The notes under the pieces: model-generated
Database searches by the model: none
Told to the model about the DNA's origin: nothing
The model's input: the letters and a program-made list of their open reading frames with translations, nothing else
Made by a program: the position numbers and the translations under genes
Part shown: in pieces, positions 1-5,078 of the stretch
Position numbering within the stretch: the first letter of the stretch is position 1
How the letters are laid out: each line of letters begins with the position of its first letter
Assembly (NCBI GenBank): GCA_030600865.1
Contig: JAUVUS010000230.1
Coordinates: 1-5,078 of the forward strand
Reading direction: 5' to 3'
Source of the DNA: Bacteroidales bacterium
Lineage (GTDB): Bacteria > Bacteroidota > Bacteroidia > Bacteroidales > UBA12077
DNA: 5,078 nucleotides

Positions 1-348
1 AAGGTACAAGAACAAACTAAAACCCAAGCAAGAGAACAGGTTCGCACAGAAGAAGGATCTGGAGAACAAGTTAGAACTCAAACAAGAGAACAGGTTCGCA
101 CTGAAGAAGGTTCCGGAGAGCAAGTTAGAACTCAAACAAGAGAACAAGTTCGTACTGAAGAAGGATCTGGAGAACAAGTTCGTACTGAAACTCAAACTAA
201 ACAACAAACAAATGCTGCTACTGATGCACAACAAAAACAAATTAAAAAATCACAAAAGCAGCAATCGCAAATGCAAAAGCAAAATGCAAAACAAATGTCA
301 AAAAGAAACAGTGAAGCTACTAAAGGAAAAAAAGGTGGTGGAAAATAG
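1..348 (+). CDS. 3' end of a low-complexity Q/K/E/R/T-rich repeat protein (5' truncated)
   Basis: The reading frame is open from base 1 to a TAG stop at 346-348. That gives the last 115 residues of a protein whose start lies outside the window. Residues 8-61 are three tandem copies of an 18-residue unit of the type TQTREQVRTEEGSGEQVR, and each unit contains two EQVRT sub-motifs. The tail (about residues 62-115) is rich in Gln and Lys and ends in a Lys/Gly cluster, KGKKGGGK. The visible part has no Leu, Pro, Cys, His, Phe, Tyr or Trp, and about one residue in five is Gln. It therefore has no hydrophobic core and is probably disordered or an extended polar helix. Differences between repeat copies are almost all synonymous, and an intrinsic terminator follows 9 bases after the stop; both argue for a real translated gene. 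I do not recognise the family and assign no function. The missing N-terminus would show whether it is secreted or membrane anchored. Confidence 0.8.
   Translation, partial: KVQEQTKTQAREQVRTEEGSGEQVRTQTREQVRTEEGSGEQVRTQTREQVRTEEGSGEQVRTETQTKQQTNAATDAQQKQIKKSQKQQSQMQKQNAKQMSKRNSEATKGKKGGGK
22..183 (+). repeat. Three 54-bp in-frame tandem repeats
   Basis: Copies lie at 22-75, 76-129 and 130-183, each coding for 18 residues. Copies 2 and 3 differ at seven bases yet encode identical peptides, for example cgc/cgt, tcc/tct and aga/cgt. Copies 1 and 2 differ at six bases, of which only gca versus aca (Ala to Thr) changes the protein. Bases 1-21 encode KVQEQTK, which looks like a degenerate earlier unit, so the array probably continues upstream of the window. 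Confidence 0.9.
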
Positions 349-357
349 TTAATTGTT

Positions 358-386
358 AATCCCCGGAAAACATTTCCGGGGATTTT
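358..386 (+). terminator. Strong intrinsic terminator after the repeat protein
   Basis: AATCCCCGGAAA (358-369) pairs perfectly with TTTCCGGGGATT (373-384) around a 3-base loop, ACA. That is a 12-bp stem with a GC-rich core in otherwise AT-rich DNA. The T-run 383-386 overlaps the foot of the stem and is followed by more T-rich sequence. It sits 9 bases past the TAG stop of the upstream gene and separates that gene from the operon beginning at 464. Confidence 0.88.
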
Positions 387-435
387 AATGTTTATAATCA
401 ATAAATCAACCGTATAAAAATATGGCTGATTTTTT

Positions 436-445
436 ATATTAATAT
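436..445. promoter_or_regulatory. 10-bp AT palindrome upstream of the operon
   Basis: ATATTAATAT is a perfect palindrome ending 18 bases before the ATG at 464. The operon promoter must lie between the terminator and this start (about 387-463), so the palindrome falls in promoter or leader DNA and could be a protein-binding site. It is all A/T and may be chance. I found no convincing Bacteroidota-type TAnnTTTG promoter element in this gap. Confidence 0.2.
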
Positions 446-463
446 CATTTCACCTGAAACTCT

Positions 464-1345
464 ATGAGATCCCTAAAACTAAATCATTTAAAACTTGTTT
501 TTTTATTTATACTAATCCCTTTTTATGCAAATAGCCAAAGCGAAAGCGAAAGTGATACAATAACTAATATAAATTCTAAGGATATCGATGATTTTAGTTT
601 TTTAATGATTAATGCAAGTTATACAAACAATAATCTTGAATATCTAAGCGATTTAAGCTATGTAACTGAGAAGATTCCTACACTTTTTACTAATTTATCT
701 TATATAAATAAAACAGGATTGTATTTTGGAGGCTCGTACGCTAATTACTTTAATGCAAATACTCAAACATTCGAATATGATATAGAAGCAGGGTTTCAAA
801 AATATTTCGATAATGGTTTTGATATTGATATATATTATAGCAAACATGAATTTTCGGGAGACACTTTGCTCGAAGCAATAAATTACGATCACTCCATAAA
901 CTTCTCAACAGGTATAGATTTAGATGGATTTTATTTATCGACTGATTTATCGTATTTACTAGCTAATAAAAATAATTTCTTTTTAGATATTAATTTTTCA
1001 AGGTTTATACAAATAGATAAAATTCTGTTCAAAAATGATATGATTTTAATTAATCCTTCTATATCTTTAGCTTTTGGAACCGATTACTGGATTTATGAAG
1101 ATATGACTCTTGATGAGAAGAATTCAACAGGAATCTATTTACTTAGCAGTGGCTATTCATTCGATTCATTCTCTTATGAAGGATTTGATATATTTATCCC
1201 TGTTAGTTATGGAATAAATAATACTTATTTATCCTTTTCGTGGTTGTATAGAATACCCGGAGATAAGTATAAATTTTTAGGTTGGGAGAATCAATCTAGC
1301 TTTATGATTTCATTAACGTACTTTTTAAATTTTTCAAATAAATAA
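464..1345 (+). CDS. Putative outer-membrane beta-barrel protein, function unknown
   Basis: This 293-residue protein begins with a classical signal peptide: positively charged residues in 1-10, a hydrophobic core at about 11-20 (LVFLFILIPF), and a likely cleavage site after ANS (residue 24), leaving Gln25 first. A short acidic SESESD stretch follows. The rest has no transmembrane helix. It is rich in Tyr, Phe, Asn, Ser and Asp, with alternating polar/hydrophobic segments that look like amphipathic strands, for example around 84-94, 118-127, 155-165, 241-248, 253-262 and 278-290, with turns such as NKNN and NN between them. This pattern suggests a barrel of roughly 12-14 strands in the outer membrane; the strand count is a guess. 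An in-frame TGA at 455-457 just upstream supports the ATG at 464, and no Shine-Dalgarno is present. It is the first gene of the operon and overlaps the response regulator start by one base. It may be regulated by, or feed a signal to, the two-component system. I do not recognise a named family. Confidence 0.75.
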   Translation: MRSLKLNHLKLVFLFILIPFYANSQSESESDTITNINSKDIDDFSFLMINASYTNNNLEYLSDLSYVTEKIPTLFTNLSYINKTGLYFGGSYANYFNANTQTFEYDIEAGFQKYFDNGFDIDIYYSKHEFSGDTLLEAINYDHSINFSTGIDLDGFYLSTDLSYLLANKNNFFLDINFSRFIQIDKILFKNDMILINPSISLAFGTDYWIYEDMTLDEKNSTGIYLLSSGYSFDSFSYEGFDIFIPVSYGINNTYLSFSWLYRIPGDKYKFLGWENQSSFMISLTYFLNFSNK

Positions 1346-2019
1346 TGAGAATTTTAATTGTAGAAGACGAAAAAAGTTTAGCATCAGAAATCAAGGAATT
1401 TCTGGTAAAAGAAGAATATAATTGCGATTTAGCATATACTGGCAATGAAGCTTCTGAATTAATAGCTATAAATCCTTATGATTTTATATTACTTGATATA
1501 GGATTACCCGACTATAACGGTTTAGACCTTATTAAAGAGGCTAAAGAATATAACTCAGAGGCTTATTTTATTGTTATTACTGCCCGGGGCGAATTAGAAG
1601 ATAAAATAAAAGGTTTCGATTTAGGAGCTGATGATTATTTACCCAAACCATTTTCTTTACTAGAATTACTTTCACGAATTCAAGCCATAACACGACGTAA
1701 GTTCGGACATCAAATGTCGATAATTGAGTTTGGAAAATTTTCTTTAGATACAAGCAAAAGACATTTACAGTATAAAGATCAAGGAGTTGATTTAACAAAA
1801 AAAGAATATAAGTTACTAAGTTACCTTATTTTAAATAAAAACAGGGTTTTAGATCGTTTGCAACTTACAGAACATATTTGGGGCGAATTTTTTGAAGACG
1901 ATTACGATTCGAATTATATTGATGTTCATATCAAAAATATTCGTAAGAAGTTATTAGAATTCGATGATACGAACTGGATAAAAACAGTTCGAGGAATAGG
2001 TTATAAATTTGAGATATAA
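1345..2019 (+). CDS. OmpR/PhoB-family response regulator
   Basis: This DNA-binding response regulator of 224 residues has the normal length for the family. The receiver domain (about 1-118) has the acidic pocket Glu7/Asp8, phospho-acceptor Asp51 in LLDIGLPD, Thr79 in the ITAR switch motif, and Lys101 in the LPKPF motif. The C-terminal winged-helix domain (about 126-224) shows the family pattern: LTKKEYKLLSYL at 150-161, a recognition-helix region at about 188-204 (SNYIDVHIKNIRKKL), and the wing hairpin TVRGIGYKF at 214-222. All key residues are present, so it should be phosphorylated by the kinase encoded immediately downstream and then bind promoter DNA, usually as a dimer on direct repeats. 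Its ATG shares a base with the stop of the barrel-like gene, and its TAA shares a base with the kinase ATG. The target genes cannot be read from this window; autoregulation of the operon is a reasonable guess only. Confidence 0.95.
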   Translation: MRILIVEDEKSLASEIKEFLVKEEYNCDLAYTGNEASELIAINPYDFILLDIGLPDYNGLDLIKEAKEYNSEAYFIVITARGELEDKIKGFDLGADDYLPKPFSLLELLSRIQAITRRKFGHQMSIIEFGKFSLDTSKRHLQYKDQGVDLTKKEYKLLSYLILNKNRVLDRLQLTEHIWGEFFEDDYDSNYIDVHIKNIRKKLLEFDDTNWIKTVRGIGYKFEI

Positions 2020-3344
2020 TGAAAATACCGAACCTTAAATTAAAAAGTCAGCTTGCATTATTTAATGCTTTATCAAAGGCATTGATTATAATATTACTTG
2101 TAATTATTGTACCCTGGCTTGTTAGTGAAATATCTATACGCGATACCGATGATGTTTTAGTACAAAAACTCGATCAGGTTATTGAATTAGTTGATAGTTT
2201 AGGTATTGAAGCCTATATTGATATGGATGCCGAATTCCAGACATTTGGCAGTTACAATATTTTAAAAGAAGAATATATTTCCATAGAACAAATTGAAAAC
2301 GATACAACTATAAATATTATCCAATACTCTCAACGTATTATCGAAGATGAACTCGTTGATTACCGGGTTTTAAGTTATTCGATTGAGGAAAATGGAAATA
2401 ATTATTTAATTGAAATTGGTAAAAGTATATCGACCATATATCGTTTTGAGCAAAATCTGAAACGCTTTACATTTATTTTCCTGATCATTGTAATATCACT
2501 TACTTTAATACTTGATCTTTCCTTTATTCAATATTTACTTAGACCTCTTGAAAAGATTGTTAAAAAATTAAAGTCAACAAATCATCCGGCATCATTTGAT
2601 TATAAACCTGTCAAAACTTCAACTTCCGATTTCGCATATCTTGATGCAACAATACACTCCTTAATGCGAAAAATTGAAGCAGCATTTAATGATGAAAGAG
2701 AATATATCAGTAATGTGTCACATGAATTACTCACTCCTGTGAGTATTATACAAAGTAAGCTTGACAATATAATTAACAATGGAAATTTGCAGGAAGCAGA
2801 TATGATCAAGATTCTTGAATCGAAAAAAACTCTTCGAAGGTTAACTAATCTTGTTCGAACCCTACTTATGATGTCGAGAATTGAAAATGAAGAATATATA
2901 TTAACAGAGAAAGTCAACATTACAAATACACTTAAAAATGTTATTGAAGAAATTGAAGATAAAATTGCCGCTAAAGAATTAAAGTTAAAACTAAAATTTA
3001 AAGCAACAGATTTTGTTTTTACAGGAAATGACAATTTACTGTTTACATTATTCTATAATTTCATTAATAATGCAATAAGATATACTGATAAAGGGCATAT
3101 TAGTGTTGAAACCTTAATAGAGAATCATCAGTTTATGGTAAAAATTACTGATACCGGCATCGGAATACAAAAAGATAATATTCCACACATATTTTCAAGA
3201 TTTAAAAATTCCAGTGAAACTAAAGATAGTTATGGACTTGGTCTGGCCTTATCTAAAAAAATATGCGATTATCATAAAATAAATATTAAAGTTATTTCTG
3301 AGGTAAATAACGGATCTACTTTTATCTTGAAGTTTCCAAATTAG
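2019..3344 (+). CDS. Membrane sensor histidine kinase, partner of the response regulator
   Basis: This 441-residue protein has classic sensor-kinase topology. Membrane helix 1 is at about 19-37 and helix 2 at about 150-170. They enclose an extracytoplasmic domain (about 38-149) that matches no sensor fold I recognise. A HAMP-like linker follows (YLLRPLEKIVKKL, 172-184). The HisKA domain carries His235 in SNVSHELLTP as the expected autophosphorylation site. The HATPase domain has an N-box with Asn347 and Asn351 (FYNFINNAIRY), a G1 box DTGIG at 378-382, an F-box IFSRF at 391-395 and a G2 box GLGLAL at 406-411. All catalytic elements are intact, so it should be an active kinase and probably also a phosphatase for the adjacent regulator. 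The H-box reads HELLTP where HELRTP is commonest, which does not remove a catalytic residue. It is the last gene of the operon; its start overlaps the regulator stop. The signal is unknown but should be in the periplasm or inner membrane. Confidence 0.95.
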   Translation: MKIPNLKLKSQLALFNALSKALIIILLVIIVPWLVSEISIRDTDDVLVQKLDQVIELVDSLGIEAYIDMDAEFQTFGSYNILKEEYISIEQIENDTTINIIQYSQRIIEDELVDYRVLSYSIEENGNNYLIEIGKSISTIYRFEQNLKRFTFIFLIIVISLTLILDLSFIQYLLRPLEKIVKKLKSTNHPASFDYKPVKTSTSDFAYLDATIHSLMRKIEAAFNDEREYISNVSHELLTPVSIIQSKLDNIINNGNLQEADMIKILESKKTLRRLTNLVRTLLMMSRIENEEYILTEKVNITNTLKNVIEEIEDKIAAKELKLKLKFKATDFVFTGNDNLLFTLFYNFINNAIRYTDKGHISVETLIENHQFMVKITDTGIGIQKDNIPHIFSRFKNSSETKDSYGLGLALSKKICDYHKINIKVISEVNNGSTFILKFPN

Positions 3345-3348
3345 AACC

Positions 3349-3387
3349 AAAACACCTGATATTATCCATTACAGCGTGTGTTTTTTT
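3349..3387 (+). terminator. Probable intrinsic terminator after the kinase
   Basis: AAAACAC (3349-3355) pairs with GTGTTTT (3378-3384). CTG/CAG (3356-3358 with 3372-3374) can continue the stem above a 3-base bulge, leaving a 13-base loop. The right arm runs into seven consecutive T residues (3381-3387). It begins 5 bases after the kinase TAG stop. The stem is AT-rich and bulged, so termination may be incomplete and some readthrough into the next gene is possible. Confidence 0.45.
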
Positions 3388-3397
3388 GATTAACAGC

Positions 3398-3425
3398 CGG
3401 TTTTCTTACACATACACCGAAACCG
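3398..3425. repeat. Short inverted repeat in the kinase-kinase gap
   Basis: CGGTTT (3398-3403) is the exact reverse complement of AAACCG (3420-3425), with 16 bases between. As RNA it would form a 6-bp stem followed by TTATTTT, so it might be a second weak terminator or a leader stem. The large loop makes it weak on its own. Confidence 0.25.
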
Positions 3426-3426
3426 T

Positions 3427-3473
3427 TATTTTAAATATTCGTACAATCACATAAACTGATAATATTTAAAATA
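3427..3473. promoter_or_regulatory. Perfect 13-bp inverted repeat abutting the PAS-kinase start codon
   Basis: TATTTTAAATATT (3427-3439) is the exact reverse complement of AATATTTAAAATA (3461-3473), separated by 21 bases. The right arm ends on the A of the ATG at 3473. In the transcript the arms could pair into an all-A/U stem covering the bases just before the start codon. In DNA they would be two half-sites 34 bp apart, about three helical turns. Either reading suggests control of the downstream kinase. The arms are entirely A/T, so chance is not excluded. Confidence 0.4.
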
Positions 3474-5078
3474 TGTCAGATCATCCAAAATATAGTGATT
3501 ATATAAATCGAGAGAAAGATACTGTTAGCCACCTGACAGATCATTTGCCGGTAGGAATTTACAGAACAACTATCGATGGAGAAATAATATATGCTAATCT
3601 TGCTCTTGCTAACATGCTTGAATACAGCATAGAAGAAATTACAAACATTTCTGTTAAAGACTTATATGTAACCAGTAAAGAACGAGAATCTCAACTCAAA
3701 CTACTAACAAAAACTTCAAATACTTCATGTCAGGAAATAAGCCTAAAAACCAAAAGTGGTAATATAATAATTGCCAGAGATACTATGACAACAGTTAAAG
3801 ATGCCGGTGAAAATATAATATACTTCGATGGCATTTTAGAAGATATTTCTGAGAAGAAAAAAGCGGAAAAAGCACTTAAAGAAAGTCAGGCAAGATATAA
3901 AATCCTTACTAATCTTACAATTGAGGGAATAATTATACATGATAATGGAATAATTATAGATACTAATCCAGCCATTCAAAAAATGACAGGTTATGATGCT
4001 GATTATTTGATAGGCACAAACGTTTTTAAATTTATTCACCCAGATTCACAAAAATTAGCCAAAGAAAACCTGGAGAGACAATATTCAGGCACCTATGAAC
4101 TTACAATAATTCGAAAAGATAAATCTACTTTTATAGCTGAACTTGAAGGAAAAAATGTATTAATTGATAATAAAGAATATAGAGTTGTAGCACTAAGAGA
4201 TGTAACTAAACGAAAAAATATTGAAAAAGAAATCCTTTCTTTATCAACAGCTATTACCCAAAGTCCTGCATCAGTTGTTATAACCGATTTGGATGGGAAT
4301 ATAGAATATGTAAATCAGAAATTTACAGATGTTACAGGTTATACTTATGATGAAGCAATAGGTAAAAACCCCAGAATCTTAAAAACAGAGCATACTGTTT
4401 CCGGAGATTATAAAGAATTGTGGGAAACAATATCATCAGGTAAAATTTGGAGAGGAGAGTTTTTGAACAAACGTAAAGATGGTACTAATTACTGGGAACT
4501 GGCATCCATATCACCAATTATTGATAAAAAAGGAAATATTATTAAATACTTAGCAATAAAAGAAGACATTACTGAAAGAAAGAAAACTGAAGATGCTTTA
4601 ATTAAATCAGAAAAGGAATTATCGCAGGCTAATGCCACAAAAAACATGTTCTTCTCAGTAATTGCTCATGATTTAAAAGGACCAATTGGTAGTTTCACGC
4701 AATTGCTTAATTTATTAAAAGAAAACTTTAACGATATTTCAAATGATGAAAAACTCGATTATCTGAATATTTTAACACGACTATCGTCTAAAACAAATAA
4801 TTTACTCGAAGATTTATTATTATGGGCACAAATTCAGATGAACACACTGGAATTCTCAATTAAAAGCGTAAATCTTAAGACATTAATACAAAATCCAATT
4901 GGAATAGTTGAGGAAAAAGCAAGAGAAAAGAATATTGAAATAAAAACACAGATTGATGATCTAAATGTTGATATTAATGCAGCCTCTATAAAAACCGTAA
5001 TACGTAACTTGCTTTCAAACTCTATTAAATTCTCACATAAAAACAGTCAAATTGAAATTAATTCTAAAATATTAAAAG
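3473..5078 (+). CDS. Soluble triple-PAS sensor histidine kinase (3' truncated)
   Basis: The frame is open from ATG 3473 to the window end, giving 535 residues without a stop. An in-frame TAA at 3467-3469 fixes the start, since the next Met (residue 48) lies inside the first PAS domain. No signal peptide or membrane helix is visible, so it should be cytoplasmic. Three PAS domains lie at about 21-130, 140-250 and 256-370. Each ends in the usual D-[IV]-[ST]-x-[KR]-K linker (DISEKKKAEKAL, DVTKRKNIEKEI, DITERKKTEDAL). The HisKA domain has His399 in VIAHDLKGPIG, a typical H-box for PAS kinases, then a DHp helix hairpin (about 385-460). The ATPase domain begins with the N-box RNLLSNSIKF (511-520); the G1, F and G2 boxes lie beyond the window. 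A C-terminal receiver domain cannot be excluded. The third PAS has GKNPRIL where light-sensing LOV domains have GxNCRFL, so it lacks the flavin-binding Cys. Ligands are unknown. The gap and probable terminator before it suggest its own promoter, though I could not identify one. Confidence 0.92.
   Translation, partial: MSDHPKYSDYINREKDTVSHLTDHLPVGIYRTTIDGEIIYANLALANMLEYSIEEITNISVKDLYVTSKERESQLKLLTKTSNTSCQEISLKTKSGNIIIARDTMTTVKDAGENIIYFDGILEDISEKKKAEKALKESQARYKILTNLTIEGIIIHDNGIIIDTNPAIQKMTGYDADYLIGTNVFKFIHPDSQKLAKENLERQYSGTYELTIIRKDKSTFIAELEGKNVLIDNKEYRVVALRDVTKRKNIEKEILSLSTAITQSPASVVITDLDGNIEYVNQKFTDVTGYTYDEAIGKNPRILKTEHTVSGDYKELWETISSGKIWRGEFLNKRKDGTNYWELASISPIIDKKGNIIKYLAIKEDITERKKTEDALIKSEKELSQANATKNMFFSVIAHDLKGPIGSFTQLLNLLKENFNDISNDEKLDYLNILTRLSSKTNNLLEDLLLWAQIQMNTLEFSIKSVNLKTLIQNPIGIVEEKAREKNIEIKTQIDDLNVDINAASIKTVIRNLLSNSIKFSHKNSQIEINSKILK

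Larger units (their letters stand above)
464..3344 (+). other. Three-gene operon: barrel-like protein, response regulator, sensor kinase
   Basis: The stop of the first gene (TAA 1343-1345) shares its last A with the start of the second (ATG 1345-1347). The same TAATG arrangement joins the second and third genes at 2017-2021. Such one-base overlaps imply a single transcript and re-initiation by the terminating ribosome, which would keep the amounts of the three proteins linked. The unit is bounded by a strong terminator upstream (358-386) and a probable one downstream (3349-3387). Confidence 0.85.

Noticed and set aside
22..183. CRISPR array or mobile-element repeat
   Set aside because: The repeats are directly adjacent without spacers, are multiples of three, and keep one open frame, so they are coding repeats.
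393..398. TATAAT as a -10 promoter element for the operon
   Set aside because: A matching -35 would fall inside the terminator stem, and Bacteroidota promoters usually use a TAnnTTTG-type element, which I could not find here.
192..401. Cys/Phe-rich 69-codon open frame on the minus strand
   Set aside because: It is the antisense of the Gln/Lys-rich tail of the real gene and runs through the terminator; its Cys runs come from complementing Gln and Ala codons.
537..552. AGCGAA-type short repeat as a phase-variation tract
   Set aside because: Fewer than three six-base units are present and each is in frame (SESESD), so slippage would not switch the gene off.
695..892. Minus-strand open frame inside the barrel-like gene, and similar ones at 1577-1798 and 3836-4039
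   Set aside because: All are antisense to well-supported genes, with no independent start context or recognisable domain.
2600..3034. 144-codon open frame on the minus strand
   Set aside because: It lies wholly inside the sensor kinase, whose conserved boxes prove the + strand frame; the Ser/Leu/Ile-rich translation is typical of an antisense shadow.
4313..4393. Possible LOV (blue-light) domain in the third PAS of the soluble kinase
   Set aside because: The motif reads GKNPRIL; the Cys that forms the flavin adduct in GxNCRFL is replaced by Pro, so it is treated as an ordinary PAS.

Overview
The window is AT-rich and all recognisable genes lie on the + strand. It looks like chromosomal DNA from a member of the Bacteroidota. 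The reasons are the lack of Shine-Dalgarno sequences before the starts, the A/T-rich leaders, a signal peptide ending in an 'ANS|Q'-type site, and a large soluble multi-PAS histidine kinase with an HDLKGP-type H-box. This assignment is inference from style, not from a marker gene.

Layout. (1) Bases 1-348 are the 3' end of a gene for a low-complexity Q/K/E/R/T-rich protein with an 18-residue tandem repeat. It is closed by a strong intrinsic terminator (358-386). (2) After a short gap, 464-3344 is a tight three-gene unit: a signal-peptide protein that looks like an outer-membrane beta-barrel, an OmpR-family response regulator, and a membrane-bound sensor histidine kinase. Both internal junctions are TAATG overlaps of a single base, so the three genes are almost certainly one operon with coupled translation. 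(3) The gap 3345-3472 holds a plausible terminator, a weaker hairpin, and a perfect 13-bp inverted repeat whose right arm ends on the first base of the next start codon. (4) From 3473 to the window end runs a three-PAS, apparently cytoplasmic histidine kinase, cut off by the window edge inside its ATPase domain.

How the parts may work together. The operon kinase has a periplasmic domain of about 110 residues between two membrane helices. It should sense something in the envelope and phosphorylate the response regulator at Asp51, which then controls transcription. The barrel-like protein encoded first in the operon is a candidate target or sensory partner. The PAS kinase follows a likely terminator and has no response regulator in view, so it is probably a separate system with an intracellular input.

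I see no tRNA, rRNA, CRISPR array, insertion sequence or integration site. Most of the window is ordinary signalling DNA. The least explained items are the repeat protein, the barrel/two-component pairing, and the inverted repeat at the PAS-kinase start.
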